Below, piece after piece: positions 38,787 to 48,202 of a stretch of DNA of 61,192 bases. A program made the position numbers and the translations under genes. The notes under the pieces were generated by a model. It was not told where the DNA came from and made no database searches. It was given only the letters and a program-made list of their open reading frames with translations. This stretch comes from an uncultured bacterium. Lineage in GTDB: Bacteria; Planctomycetota; Phycisphaerae; Phycisphaerales; SM1A02. Positions within the stretch are counted from its first letter, which is position 1. Each line of letters starts with the position of its first letter. The stretch covers positions 1 through 61,192 of the forward strand of contig CAITDI010000066.1 of the NCBI GenBank assembly GCA_903891095.1, in the 5' to 3' direction.

Positions 38787-41700
38787 GTGCCTTCCTCCAG
38801 CGTGTCGCGGCGCAGCGTGAGCAGGTCACGCAGCTGACCGGTCGAGAGCTCGGTGAGCCACGACTCGCCCGAACCGATGATCTGCTGCGCGAGCTCGGTC
38901 TTCTGCTCGATCATCTGATCGATGCGTTCCTCGAGCGTGCCTTCGGAAATCATCTTGTGCACATTGACCGTGCGGTGCTGGCCGATGCGGAACGCACGGT
39001 CGGTCGCCTGGTTCTCGACGGCGGGATTCCACCAGCGGTCGAAGTGGAACACGTGGTTCGCGGCGGTCAGGTTGAGACCGACGCCACCTGCCTTGAGCGA
39101 GAGCACGAAGATCGGGCACGCGGGGTCGTTCGACTGGAAGCGCTCGATGAGCGCCTCGCGCTTGGCCTGCGGCGTTCCGCCGTGGAGGAACAGCGCCTCG
39201 GTGTCGATCTCCTGGCGCAGCATCGCGACGAGCAGGTGGCCCATCTGGCGGTACTGCGTGAAGATCAGCGCGCGGTCGCCGGTCGCGACGACTTCCTCGA
39301 CCATCTCCATGAGGCGCGTGGCCTTGCCGGAGCGCGAGGAGAGCTTCTCGCCGGGCGCGAGCTTGGGCAGCGGCGGGGCGTCGTCGTCGTCGGAACCCTG
39401 CCGCAGGAAGTGCGCCGGGTGGTTGCAGACCTGCTTGAGCTTGACGAGCGCCGAGAGGACGAGGCCGCGGCGCTTCATGCCGTCGGCGTTGTCGACGCGG
39501 TGCAGCATGTCGTTGACGACCGAGTCGTAGAGCTGCGCCTGCTCCGCGGTGAGCGGCACGTTCTGGCGCGACTCGATGAGCGGCGGAAGATCGCTGATGA
39601 CCGTCGGATCGGTCTTGAGGCGACGCAGCACGAACGGACGCACGAGGTGCTTGAGGCGCTCGGCCTGCCGGCGGTCCTTGTGGCGCTCGATCGGTCCCGC
39701 AAAGCGGCGGCGGAAATCGCCCTGCGTGCCGAGGTATCCCGGCGTGCAGAACTCGAGGATCGACCAGAGTTCGCTCAGGCGGTTCTCGACGGGAGTACCG
39801 GTGAGCGCGATGCGGTGGCTCGTGCGCAGCGCGCGGATCGACGCGGTCTGCTTGGTCGGCGGATTCTTGATGTGCTGCGCTTCGTCGAGCACGACGCGGC
39901 GCCAGTGGATGCGCTCGAGGCTGTCCTTGTCGCGCACGACGAGCGCGTAGGTCGTGACCACGATGTCGCTCGACAGCGCGGTCTCGACGAACTTCTCGCC
40001 GATCGGGCGCTCGAGTCCGTGGTGGACATGCACGACGAGCTCGGGCGCGAAGCGGTGCAATTCGCGGTTCCAGTTGCCGACGACCGACATCGGGCACACG
40101 AGCAGCGTCGGGCCGACGACGCGGCCGTTGGCCTTCTCGCGCTCGTGCTGGAGCAGCGCGATGAGCTGCACGGTCTTACCGAGACCCATGTCGTCGGCCA
40201 GGCAGCCGCCCAGGCCGAACCGGTCGAGGAACGCGAGCCACGAAAGACCCTGCTGCTGGTACGGGCGCAGCGTGCCTTGGAATCGCGTCGGCTGATCGAC
40301 GTTGCTGAAGCGCTCGTCGCCCTTGAAGCCGAGGAGCTCGCTCACCCAGCCTTGCGCGTCGAGGCCGAGGATCGGCAGTCCGGTCTCGGCGCCATCGATG
40401 CCGTTGCCAAGGCGGATCGCCTGCATGACGGTCATCTGCCCGCCCGGATGCTCCTTGAGGAAGCGCACCGCGCCGTGCAGATCGTCGGGACGGATCTCGA
40501 CCCACTGGCCGTTCACGCGCAGGAGCGGCGAGCCTTGCGACGCGAGCCGCTGGAACGCCTCGATCGAGAGCGACTGATCGCCGAGCGCGATCTGCCACGA
40601 GTAGTTGACGAGGCTGTGCAGGCCGAGGTGGCTGCCTTCGCCATCGGCGCCCGCGCCGCCGCCGGACATGGGCGCGCCCGTGCCGGAGTCAATGAGCAGT
40701 CGCGCGCCGAGACGGCTCGCGGCCTGGCCCCACCAGCTCGGCGAAAGCACGACAAAGCCCGACTCCATCAGGATCGGGCGGAAATCACGGAGGAACGCGT
40801 ACGCCTCGGTGGTCGAGAGCGTGATCTCGGTGGGCGTCGAGTCCTCGAGCGCGCGTTCCACGCGCGGCCAGATGCGCGCGGCGCGCGCGAGCTCGGCAAG
40901 CAGCACGTCGCCCGCGGGCTCGCCCTCGCCGCCAAAGCGCGCGAGCAGGCCCTTGAGTCCGTCCTTGCCCTGCGCCCAGATCTGATCGGCATCGATCACG
41001 ACCGGCGGATCGTCGTTGGTGATGAGCTTGAAGCAGATCGTCCACTCGGCGTTGCGGCCGATCTCGTCGCTGGCATCGAAACCCGTCGTGTCGGGCTCGA
41101 GCAGCTCGAACGCGAGCTTGACGAAGCGCGACTCGCTCGCCGCGTCGAGCGACGAGAGCCATTGCCGTGCGCCGCGCATGAGATGCGTGTCGGAGCTCTT
41201 GAGTCCCTGCACGGTGTCGGCCTTGCCGAGCAGGCCGCTCAGCCACGCGACGTGCGGGTCGGCGGTCGGATCGCGGTCCTCGATCGCGTCGCCGTAGCTC
41301 TCGACGTCGAGCACGCGGCGCGCCTCGGCGTCGACAAGGCCGATGAGCGCGGCCTCGATGATCGCCCACGGCTGCGCGCGGAACTCATCGTCCACGCAGC
41401 GCGCGCTCGGCGGAATCGCAGCCAGCAGCGCGCTGAGTCGCTGCGCGGGCGCGCCGTCGGCGAGCCACGGCTGCCAGATCGCGCGAAATCGCCCGGACTT
41501 CTCCTGAATCAGCGACGGCACGATGCGCTGGTCGGCGATCACATCGGCGGCAAGCGCCGCGAGTTCGCGCCAGAAGCGCAGGTCGTGGCCCGCGTACATG
41601 TCGGGCGCGAGCGGGAGTTCTTCGTCGGCGAGCGCGAGCAAGAAGCGCAGCGCCGCGGTGGGCTCGACGGCGACGGCGGGGACCTCGAGCGTGCTCAGGT

Positions 41701-42058
41701 GCGCGATGGGCTCGTCGGTGAGGCCGATGAGGTTCGCCAGGCGATCGCTCGGAAGCGGGGCGCTGCCGGCCTCGCTCGTCGTCGCGGGAACCATCATGCG
41801 AAGCATGGTCGGTTGGCCGGGCTGCTCGGCGATCAAGTCGTCGCCGGCGAGCAATCCCGCGGCGACCAGCGCCGCGCGGAGGCGCGCGGTGCCGCAGGCA
41901 AACGGATGGGTGGTTCCAGCGACGGCGGCCGTCGTGTGCGTCGACTCGCTCGCGTTCGCAGAGGCCTGGACGATCGCCAGCGCAGGGCCGATCAGCGAAG
42001 CATCTTCCGCCCAGAGGTGAAGCCGTTCTCGGGTCCAGACAGCGTGAAGTACAAGCAT
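38783..42058 (-). CDS. SNF2-family DNA-dependent ATPase/helicase
   Basis: A ~1091-residue SWI2/SNF2 protein. The N-terminal ~530 residues include a region resembling the bacterial SNF2-associated domain (GLHSLVNYSWQIALGDQSLS). The ATPase core follows, with Walker A DDMGLGKTVQLIALL, DEAH-like box VLDEAQHIKNP, and a helicase C domain (ALIFTQYRQMGHLLVAMLRQ; FVLSLKAGGVGLNLTAANHV; DRWWNPAVENQATDRAFRIG; arginine fingers in this last block). Such proteins remodel protein-DNA or RNA-polymerase complexes rather than unwind DNA. The ATG at 42058 precedes the first conserved residues (MLVLHAVWTRERLHLW); a GTG eight codons earlier is an alternative. No Shine-Dalgarno was seen. Confidence 0.93.
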   Translation of the reverse strand: MLVLHAVWTRERLHLWAEDASLIGPALAIVQASANASESTHTTAAVAGTTHPFACGTARLRAALVAAGLLAGDDLIAEQPGQPTMLRMMVPATTSEAGSAPLPSDRLANLIGLTDEPIAHLSTLEVPAVAVEPTAALRFLLALADEELPLAPDMYAGHDLRFWRELAALAADVIADQRIVPSLIQEKSGRFRAIWQPWLADGAPAQRLSALLAAIPPSARCVDDEFRAQPWAIIEAALIGLVDAEARRVLDVESYGDAIEDRDPTADPHVAWLSGLLGKADTVQGLKSSDTHLMRGARQWLSSLDAASESRFVKLAFELLEPDTTGFDASDEIGRNAEWTICFKLITNDDPPVVIDADQIWAQGKDGLKGLLARFGGEGEPAGDVLLAELARAARIWPRVERALEDSTPTEITLSTTEAYAFLRDFRPILMESGFVVLSPSWWGQAASRLGARLLIDSGTGAPMSGGGAGADGEGSHLGLHSLVNYSWQIALGDQSLSIEAFQRLASQGSPLLRVNGQWVEIRPDDLHGAVRFLKEHPGGQMTVMQAIRLGNGIDGAETGLPILGLDAQGWVSELLGFKGDERFSNVDQPTRFQGTLRPYQQQGLSWLAFLDRFGLGGCLADDMGLGKTVQLIALLQHEREKANGRVVGPTLLVCPMSVVGNWNRELHRFAPELVVHVHHGLERPIGEKFVETALSSDIVVTTYALVVRDKDSLERIHWRRVVLDEAQHIKNPPTKQTASIRALRTSHRIALTGTPVENRLSELWSILEFCTPGYLGTQGDFRRRFAGPIERHKDRRQAERLKHLVRPFVLRRLKTDPTVISDLPPLIESRQNVPLTAEQAQLYDSVVNDMLHRVDNADGMKRRGLVLSALVKLKQVCNHPAHFLRQGSDDDDAPPLPKLAPGEKLSSRSGKATRLMEMVEEVVATGDRALIFTQYRQMGHLLVAMLRQEIDTEALFLHGGTPQAKREALIERFQSNDPACPIFVLSLKAGGVGLNLTAANHVFHFDRWWNPAVENQATDRAFRIGQHRTVNVHKMISEGTLEERIDQMIEQKTELAQQIIGSGESWLTELSTGQLRDLLTLRRDTLEEGT

Positions 42059-42113
42059 GGGCGAAACGCGGAAAGGGAACACACGGGACTCGCGCGCCGC
42101 GGATGGCCGCGAC

Positions 42114-42186
42114 TGATTGCGCTGGGACTTGAACCCAGGACCTACGGCTTAAAAGGCCGCTGCTCTACCGACTGAGCTACGCAATC
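42114..42186 (-). tRNA. tRNA-Lys (anticodon UUU)
   Basis: 73 bases that fold as a full cloverleaf on the minus strand: acceptor GATTGCG/CGCAATC, D-stem GCTC/GAGC, anticodon stem GCGGC/GCCGT (one G-U pair) with loop CTTTTAA, a 5-base variable loop AGGTC, and T-stem CTGGG/CCCAG with loop TTCAAGT. The discriminator base is A. CCA is not encoded. It lies upstream of the SNF2 gene on the same strand. Confidence 0.97.
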
Positions 42187-42198
42187 GCGAAGGGAAAT

Positions 42199-42204
42199 AG
42201 TGTA
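42199..42204 (-). promoter_or_regulatory. Candidate -10 box of tRNA-Lys
   Basis: TACACT on the minus strand, 12 bases before the mature tRNA 5' end. As a promoter for a stable RNA whose start must lie just downstream, it supports TANNNT as the -10 consensus in this genome. Confidence 0.5.
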
Positions 42205-42343
42205 GCGGACCCTGCCGTCGCCGACCGCAATTCGCGGGAAACCGTCGAGGATCGGCTTCCTCTCCAAACCGCACAGATCCGCTCAACCGCACAGGACACG
42301 CAGCCGATAGCGCCGACAGCGGCGATTGCCGCAGGAGCTTGTC

Positions 42344-43789
42344 ATGCACGGTCCCACCGTCGATCTGTCCATGTCCGACCGCACCCGCGACATCCGCAGC
42401 GCCCTCCGGCGCGCCGGGTCGCAGCATGGCGTGGCCGCGTGCGCCGCATCGATTGCCTTGGTGCTTTCGGGCTGCACCGTGACTCGCACGGTGGCCAACG
42501 ATCTCCTCGGCGGTTCGAGCGCCAAGGTGCCGACCCGCACCGCCGTGGCCGCTTCGACCACCCAGACCGCCACCAATGGCGCCGCGCTCAACGGCGTTTC
42601 AACGACGAAGACCGCCTCGGCCAACGAAGCCGTTTCTGTTGACGCCTCCGGCTGGGACACCACGCCGCTGACGCGCCGCAACAAGGGCGCCACCGCGGGC
42701 CTGGCCGGCGACGCCAATCTCGCCAACGACAACGGCATGACCGACGGCGGCGGCAACCTCGCCCAAGTCAGCTTCGCGACCGAGGGCGGCGACTACGCGC
42801 CCGACGTCGACCGCACGGGCACCTTCATGGTGTACGCGTCGACGCAGCATCGCCCGACCTTCGACATCTACAGGAAGAGCGTCGACGGCCGCACGGTCAC
42901 GCAGCTCACGATGGATCCGAGCGACGACCTCATGCCGTCGCTGGCGCCCGATGGCTCGCGCCTGGCGTTCGCGTCGAACCGCAACGGCAACTGGGACATC
43001 TACGTGATGCCCATCGGCGGCGGCGCGCCCACGCAGCTCACTTCCGACACCGACGACGAGGTCCAGCCCACCTGGGCTCCCGACGGCCGCCGCATTGCGT
43101 TTTCCCGTAAGAACGGCCGCACGAACACCTGGGAAATCTGGATCGTCGACACGCAGAATCCCGGCCTCCGCTCGTATGTGTGCGAGGGCTTTCTCCCGCG
43201 CTGGTCGCCGAACGAGAAGAGCGACGTGATCCTCTTCCAGCGCGCCCGCCAGCGTGGCACGCGCCTGTACGGCGTGTGGACGATCGAGCTCGTGCAGGGC
43301 GAAGGCCTGAGCCCGACCGAGATCGTGAGCGCCAAGAACTCCGCCGTGCTCCAGCCGAGCTGGTCGCCCGACGGCGGCAAGATCTGCTTCACATCGGTCG
43401 TGAACCCCGGCAGCGACTCCGATTGGCCCGAGCAGTCGGACATCTGGATCGTCAACGCCGACGGCACGGGCCGCATCGGGCTCACGAACGGGCGCTTCCG
43501 CAACATGCAGCCGAGTTGGGGCGCCGACGGACGCGTGTACTTCGTGTCCAACCGCGGCGGCATCGAGAACATCTGGTCGATCGCCGCCGACGGCGGTCAG
43601 AAGGCCGCGGGCTCGGTCGAGTTCGCCGCCAAGAACCGCGCGCAGTCCAAGGATCTCGCCGACGGCAAGTCGAAGCCCGTCGCCTCGCACACCGCGGCGA
43701 CCGCTGGCCAGGCGGAGCTCGACGCCACGCCCGAGCTCTTGCGCGCTGGCAAGCTCGCCGGCGCCGAAGACGAGAAGTCCGGCGGCTGA
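42344..43789 (+). CDS. TolB-like beta-propeller lipoprotein
   Basis: 481 residues from the ATG at 42344, chosen because AGGAG lies 6 bases upstream. An unusually long polar N-terminus (~35 residues) precedes a hydrophobic segment and lipobox (IALVLSGC). A Thr/Ala/Asn-rich linker comes before at least five PD40 blades with SPDG-type turns (SLAPDGSRLAFASNRNGNWD; TWAPDGRRIAFSRKNGR; SWSPDGGKICFTS; SWGADGRVYFVSNRGG). The fold resembles TolB, but no Pal, TolA or TolQ gene is nearby. It probably acts in the periplasm as a binding scaffold. A second lipoprotein gene follows after 92 bases. Confidence 0.85.
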   Translation: MHGPTVDLSMSDRTRDIRSALRRAGSQHGVAACAASIALVLSGCTVTRTVANDLLGGSSAKVPTRTAVAASTTQTATNGAALNGVSTTKTASANEAVSVDASGWDTTPLTRRNKGATAGLAGDANLANDNGMTDGGGNLAQVSFATEGGDYAPDVDRTGTFMVYASTQHRPTFDIYRKSVDGRTVTQLTMDPSDDLMPSLAPDGSRLAFASNRNGNWDIYVMPIGGGAPTQLTSDTDDEVQPTWAPDGRRIAFSRKNGRTNTWEIWIVDTQNPGLRSYVCEGFLPRWSPNEKSDVILFQRARQRGTRLYGVWTIELVQGEGLSPTEIVSAKNSAVLQPSWSPDGGKICFTSVVNPGSDSDWPEQSDIWIVNADGTGRIGLTNGRFRNMQPSWGADGRVYFVSNRGGIENIWSIAADGGQKAAGSVEFAAKNRAQSKDLADGKSKPVASHTAATAGQAELDATPELLRAGKLAGAEDEKSGG

Positions 43790-43881
43790 ACCACGCGCGA
43801 ACCACGCGCGAACCTTGCCGATGCGTCGGCGATTCGACCCTCAAGTGCACGGGCACGGCGATTGCCGCCGATATCCCCACC

Positions 43882-44661
43882 ATGGGATCCCTTACGGCAC
43901 GCATCTGCAACGCTCGAACCCTCGTCGTCATCTTGGCGCTTGTGCCGCTGCTGGCGCCGATGTTCGGCTGCCAGTCCAAGCTCAAGCAGCCGACGGTGCT
44001 CAAGGCGCCGTATGAAACCGAGCGCGTGTGGGCGGTCGTGCCGTTTGCCAACGAGTCGGGCGTTTCCGGCGTCGATGGCACGATGATCGCCGACCGATTC
44101 GTCTCCGAGATCGAGCAGGTCGACGGACTTCGTTGCCTGCCGCTCAACCGCACGCTCGCGGCCATGAAATCGCTGGGAATGACGGGGATTCGCGACGTCC
44201 AGGCGGCGTCGACCCTGATGCGCACGCTGCAGGCCGACGGCCTCGTGCTGGGCACGGTTACGGACTGGGAGCCCTACAAGCCGTTGCGCTTTGGCGTCGC
44301 GGTCGAGGTGATCTCCGCCACCGACGGCGCCAACCGCCGCCCGGTCGACCTCAAGGAACTCACCATGCCGACCGCCGAGAGCACGCGCTCGGGCGGCGTC
44401 GAGAAGATCCGCGCCGAGGTCTCGCAGGGCTCGCGCGTCCTCGACGGGCGCAACCACGAGACGCTCATGGAGCTCGAGCGCTACACCAACGGCCGGTCGG
44501 ACGCCGACACCGCGCTTGGTTCGGGCGCCTACGAAACGAGAATGGATCTCTTCACCAGGTTTGGTGCCTATATTTTGACCCGCGACCTCCTCGAACAGGA
44601 GGCCGCGCGGCTCGGGATCGCCCTGGAGGGCGGCCGAGCAGAGCGACCGAAGAAGGACTAG
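43882..44661 (+). CDS. Lipoprotein of unknown function following the TolB-like gene
   Basis: A 259-residue predicted lipoprotein. The hydrophobic N-terminus ends in a lipobox (LLAPMFGC, C30). Residues ~45-165 (ERVWAVVPFANESGVSGVDG; ADRFVSEIEQVDGLRCLP; LQADGLVLGTVTDWEPYK) resemble the alpha/beta pattern of TolB N-terminal or CsgG/FlgT-type domains, in which a protein senses or builds an assembly at the outer membrane; this is tentative. The remainder is charged and helical (YETRMDLFTRFGAYILTRDL). The start ATG at 43882 gives the cleanest signal peptide; the frame is open upstream. Co-transcription with the TolB-like gene is likely. Confidence 0.75.
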   Translation: MGSLTARICNARTLVVILALVPLLAPMFGCQSKLKQPTVLKAPYETERVWAVVPFANESGVSGVDGTMIADRFVSEIEQVDGLRCLPLNRTLAAMKSLGMTGIRDVQAASTLMRTLQADGLVLGTVTDWEPYKPLRFGVAVEVISATDGANRRPVDLKELTMPTAESTRSGGVEKIRAEVSQGSRVLDGRNHETLMELERYTNGRSDADTALGSGAYETRMDLFTRFGAYILTRDLLEQEAARLGIALEGGRAERPKKD

Positions 44662-44936
44662 TCGGGACGAGAGAGTGCGCGCACGCGCCGCTGTTGCGGC
44701 TCGGCGCGCAAGTCGTTGCCCACGAGAGGCCTGTGTTTGGAGCCACCGGCGCGGTCCGAGAGGAATTTGGCTCGGTCCGCGGAAAAATAGATGAACTCTG
44801 GCGGGTATCGGGCCGATAGCCATCCCGCAGAAGTGCAAGCCAGTCGGTGGCCGGAAAGATGAGCAGTGTGGGTGGAACTGAGACAAGCACGACGACCAAA
44901 ACGTGGCGTCCGGCACGCCAGATTGAGGCAATAGCC

Positions 44937-45932
44937 ATGAATGAAAATCTCCCCATCGTTGAACGCTTCCTCTCGTACCTGATCGACGAGCGCGCATTCA
45001 GCCCCTACACCTCGCGGTGCTATGGGCTCGACCTGCGCCAGTTCGTCGAGTTCCTCGAGGGCGACCTGAAGACCCGCGTCGACGCCAAGAACGAGCAGGC
45101 GGCGCTCGAGGCCGTGACGGCCAAGAAGGCCGTGCCCTCGTCGATCACCGCGACCATCCTCGCGTGCGACGTCGAGCGCATCCGCGGCTTCCTCGCCAAG
45201 CTCTCCGAGCAGAACTACTCGCCCGCCACGATGGCGCGCAAGATCGCGACGCTTCGCAGCTTCCACAAGTGGCTCGAGAAGCGCAGCTTTACCGCGACCA
45301 ACCCGATGACGCTGATCCGCACGCCCAAGCAGGCGCGCCGCCTCCCCAAGGCGATCACCGTCGACGAGGTCGAGCGTCTGCTCTCTGCGCCGGACGACAC
45401 CGATCTCCTGGGCGCGCGTGACCGCGCGATCCTCGAGACGCTCTACTCGACCGGTATCCGCGTCAGCGAGGTCGTCGCCATCAACCGCGGTGACCTGAAC
45501 GAAGCCAACGAGTGCATCGTGATCCGCGGCAAGGGCCGTCGTGAGCGTCTGGTTCCGCTGGGCGCGCACGCGCTCAAGAGCCTGCGCCACTACCTCGACA
45601 TGCTCGATGCCGAGATGCGCGCTGCGGGTCTCCAGTCGAGCCCCGATGCTCCGCTCTTCGTCAACAAGCACGGTTCGCGCCTCTCGAGCCGCTCGGTGCG
45701 CCGCAAGGTCGCCAAGTACCTCGTCAAGGTCGGACTCGACCCGGACATCAGCCCCCACACGATCCGTCACAGCTTCGCGACGCACCTCCTCAACAACGGT
45801 GCGGATCTCCGCGCCGTGCAGGAGCTGCTTGGTCACCAGTCGCTCTCGTCCACGCAGGTGTACACGCACCTCGCGCAGGGCAAGACGCGCGCCGACTACG
45901 ACAAGGCGCACCCGCGCGCCGAAGCGAGCTGA
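44937..45932 (+). CDS. Tyrosine recombinase, XerC/XerD type
   Basis: A 331-residue integrase-family recombinase, probably resolving chromosome dimers at dif, or acting on the neighbouring repeats. The N-terminal SAM-like core-binding domain (FLSYLIDERAFSPYTSRCYG) is slightly enlarged by an Ala/Lys-rich insert (~45-65). The catalytic set is complete: Arg in YSTGIRVSEVVAIN, Lys in VIRGKGRRERLVP, HxxR in PHTIRHSFATHLL, His in ELLGHQSLSSTQ and the Tyr nucleophile in QVYTH. The frame is open to 44847, but MNENLPIVERFLSYL from the ATG at 44937 is the family start. A terminator follows, then a repeat array. Whether it is XerC or XerD cannot be decided, so no symbol is given. Confidence 0.92.
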   Translation: MNENLPIVERFLSYLIDERAFSPYTSRCYGLDLRQFVEFLEGDLKTRVDAKNEQAALEAVTAKKAVPSSITATILACDVERIRGFLAKLSEQNYSPATMARKIATLRSFHKWLEKRSFTATNPMTLIRTPKQARRLPKAITVDEVERLLSAPDDTDLLGARDRAILETLYSTGIRVSEVVAINRGDLNEANECIVIRGKGRRERLVPLGAHALKSLRHYLDMLDAEMRAAGLQSSPDAPLFVNKHGSRLSSRSVRRKVAKYLVKVGLDPDISPHTIRHSFATHLLNNGADLRAVQELLGHQSLSSTQVYTHLAQGKTRADYDKAHPRAEAS

Positions 45933-45961
45933 TCGACCGCCAGCACAACCGAACGTGGAAC

Positions 45962-45989
45962 CACAGCCCCGCCCTCGCGCGGGGCTGTG
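45962..45989 (+). terminator. Rho-independent terminator after the Xer recombinase
   Basis: Perfect 11-bp stem CACAGCCCCGC / GCGGGGCTGTG with a 6-base loop, followed by TCTTTG. Confidence 0.8.
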
Positions 45990-46009
45990 TCTTTGATTGG
46001 TGACTTCGG

Positions 46010-46645
46010 GCCGCCGAGTCGACTCGGCTCGCGAGTCGCCTGGCGCCCACCCTCGGTCTCGGCCGTGGCGGGGGGCGTGGGATTCCGCGAGCCGCGACTG
46101 GCCGGACGGGTGCCCTCAGGCCGCCGAGTCGAGTGACGTGGATGTGAGGTTGACGTCAGCGGCGAAGCCTGAGGGTGGGGGTGAGGAGACTCGGAGGCCG
46201 AGTCGACTCGGCTGTCGAGCCGGCTGACGCCCACCCTCGGTCTCGGCCGTGGCGGTGGGCGTGGAGGTCCGCGGCCCTCGACTGGCCGGACCAAGGGCAC
46301 CCGTGATGTCGATCGACATGGCGACTCGACGGGTGCCCTCAGGCCGCCGAGTCGAGTGACGTGGATGTGAGGTTGACGTCAGCGGCGAAGCCTGAGGGTG
46401 GGGGTGAGGAGACTCGGAGGCCGAGTCGACTCGGCTGTCGAGTCGGCTGACGCCCACCCTCGGTCTCGGCCGTGATGGTGGGCGTGGGATTCCGCGAGCC
46501 GCGACTAGCCGGACCAACGTCACCCTCGAGTGTTGGTTGATGTGGTGATCGGCGGGTGAGGTCGAGTCGGCTGACGCCCACCCTCGGTCTCGGCCGTGGC
46601 GGTGGGCGTGGGATTCCACGAGCCGCGCCCGGCCGGCCCCAGGGC
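46010..46645. repeat. Noncoding tandem repeat array with four 34-base hairpins
   Basis: This stretch between the Xer gene and the lipoprotein gene has no convincing gene. A unit of about 155 bases at 46106-46260 recurs almost unchanged at 46329-46483 (period 223). A 34-base hairpin, CGCCCACC, 18-base loop, GGTGGGCG, occurs four times in the same orientation (46044-46077, 46228-46261, 46451-46484, 46575-46608); copy 1 has one arm mismatch. The 155-base unit also carries an inverted pair CCCTCAGGC / GCCTGAGGG. GAGTCGACTCGGCT-like palindromes recur. A palindrome TTGAGTACTCAA lies at 46651-46662. Confidence 0.85.
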
Positions 46646-46670
46646 ACCCGTTGAGTACTCAATGCTGCGG

Positions 46671-47090
46671 TTACTTCTTCGCGGTGCCTTCGCGCTTCCA
46701 TGGCCAGGCCATGTGCTCTTCGCGCGCGGGGCAGCTGTCGGAAACCTGCGTGAATCGCACGGTATCCCGCACGACTTCCGGCTTGTACTTGCCGGCGGCG
46801 TCGGTGCATCCAGGAGCGGTCGCGTCGTTCATCAGCGCAACGCCGCCGTCTTCAACCGACCAGCGGCCGGTGAACGCGCCGCTGCCGTTCGGCTCGATGC
46901 GGAACACGCCGTCCTTCTCAAACACGAGCTTCGTGCCGTCGAGTTCGCTGATCCACGCGCCGACGATCGCGCTCGGGCCGCGCTCGGCGACTTCCTTCGC
47001 CGAGGGAATCGACGTGCAGCCGACGAACGCAAGCGGCGCGAGGCCGAGCGTGAACGAGACGATGGCGTTGCGGAATCGATGCATGTTCAT
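46671..47090 (-). CDS. Small lipoprotein, translationally coupled to purK
   Basis: A 139-residue predicted lipoprotein. The signal ends in a lipobox (LAPLAFVGC, Cys about residue 25), and the body looks like a small beta barrel or lipocalin-type fold (IVGAWISELDGTKLVFEKDG; FRIEPNGSGAFTGRWSVEDG). The opening GAWISELDGTKLVFEKDGVF resembles proteins whose beta sheet starts with a G-x-W motif, as in lipocalins. The start is the ATG at 47090, which overlaps the purK stop (ATGA). It would therefore be made with PurE/PurK, though no functional tie is evident. The function is unknown. Confidence 0.75.
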   Translation of the reverse strand: MNMHRFRNAIVSFTLGLAPLAFVGCTSIPSAKEVAERGPSAIVGAWISELDGTKLVFEKDGVFRIEPNGSGAFTGRWSVEDGGVALMNDATAPGCTDAAGKYKPEVVRDTVRFTQVSDSCPAREEHMAWPWKREGTAKK

Positions 47091-48202
47091 GCCAGCCTGT
47101 TGGCGCGGCGCGCGAGCGCTTCGACGCGCGCGAGTCGCTCGAGCAGTTCGTCGCGCGTCGGCGCGACGACGTTGATGTGCGCGACCTTGCGGCCGGGGCG
47201 CGGCGACTTGCCGTAGAGCTGCGCGGAGGCGCCAGGAATCGCGAGGATTTCCGCGGTTTCCGGCACGCCGCCGATGAGGTTCACCATCGCGGCGAACTCG
47301 GGCGCGCCCGCGTCGCCGAGCGGAAGGCCCGCGACCGCGCGCATGTGGTTCTCGAACTGGCTCGTGCGCGCGCCTTGGATCGTCCAGTGCCCAGAGTTGT
47401 GGACGCGCGGCGCGATCTCGTTGGCGACGAGCGTGTTGTCGGCGACGAACATCTCGAGCGCAAGCGTGCCGACATGTCCGAGTGCCTCGAGCACGCTGCG
47501 CGCGTGCTTCATCGCGGCGTGCGAGAGCGCATCGCCCACGCGCGCGGGCGCGATCGAGCGAAACAGGATCCCGCTCGTGTGCAGGTTCTCGACGACGGGA
47601 TACACCGCGGTCGTGCCGTCGAGCGCGCGCGTCGCGACCACGGAGACCTCGCGGTCGAACGGCACGAACGCCTCGTAGATGCAGGGCGCGCGGCCGAGTT
47701 CGTTCCACGCGGGCGCGAGCTCCTGCGCCGCGCGCACCACGCGCTGGCCCTTGCCGTCGTAGCCGAGCGTGCGCGTCTTGAGCACGCCGTGCGGTCCGAC
47801 GGTCGCGAGCGCGATGTCGAGATCCGCGTCGCTCGCGATCGCCGCGAACGGCTGCACGGGCACGCCCGCCGATCGGAGGAACTCCTTCTCCTTGATGCGG
47901 TCGCATGTGAGTTCGAGCGAGCGCACGCCGGGCCGAACAGGCTTGATTCCTGCGAGAAACGCGAGGCTTTCCGTCGGCACGTTCTCGAACTCGAACGTGA
48001 TCGCGTCGATCGACTCGGCGAACGCAGCGAGCGCGGCGCGGTCGTTCCACGCGGCGCACACGTGACGGCCCGCGACGCGCGCGGGCGCATCGGGCGCGGG
48101 GTCGTAGAACACGCACTCGATCCCAAGCGGAATCGCCGCAAGCCCGAGCATCTGCCCGAGCTGGCCGCCGCCGAGGACGCCGATCTTCTTCGCGGTGCTC
48201 AC
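47087..48202 (-). CDS. purK: N5-carboxyaminoimidazole ribonucleotide synthase
   Basis: ATP-grasp enzyme that carboxylates AIR to N5-CAIR in purine synthesis, the partner of PurE. It has 371 residues. The N-terminal motif is [17 protein letters not shown]; the ATP-grasp region shows [17 protein letters not shown] and [14 protein letters not shown], then [20 protein letters not shown] and [20 protein letters not shown]. The start is the GTG at 48202, overlapping the purE stop as GTGA. The frame is open further upstream, but that part is purE read in another frame. The stop overlaps the start of the lipoprotein gene. Confidence 0.96.
   Translation of the reverse strand: MSTAKKIGVLGGGQLGQMLGLAAIPLGIECVFYDPAPDAPARVAGRHVCAAWNDRAALAAFAESIDAITFEFENVPTESLAFLAGIKPVRPGVRSLELTCDRIKEKEFLRSAGVPVQPFAAIASDADLDIALATVGPHGVLKTRTLGYDGKGQRVVRAAQELAPAWNELGRAPCIYEAFVPFDREVSVVATRALDGTTAVYPVVENLHTSGILFRSIAPARVGDALSHAAMKHARSVLEALGHVGTLALEMFVADNTLVANEIAPRVHNSGHWTIQGARTSQFENHMRAVAGLPLGDAGAPEFAAMVNLIGGVPETAEILAIPGASAQLYGKSPRPGRKVAHINVVAPTRDELLERLARVEALARRANRLA

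Noticed and set aside
38957-42175. 1072-residue plus-strand frame opposite the SNF2 gene
   Set aside because: Runs through the tRNA and shows no motif, while the minus strand has every SNF2 motif.
46116-46619. 167-residue minus-strand frame with internal repeats in the array
   Set aside because: The repeats are explained by the DNA array and its hairpins; the frame is not kept consistently between units and has no ribosome-binding site.
46010-46645. Integron attC sites or a CRISPR array
   Set aside because: No GTTRRRY/RYYYAAC core pairs and no cassette genes; repeats are long, irregularly spaced and self-complementary, without uniform spacers or cas genes.
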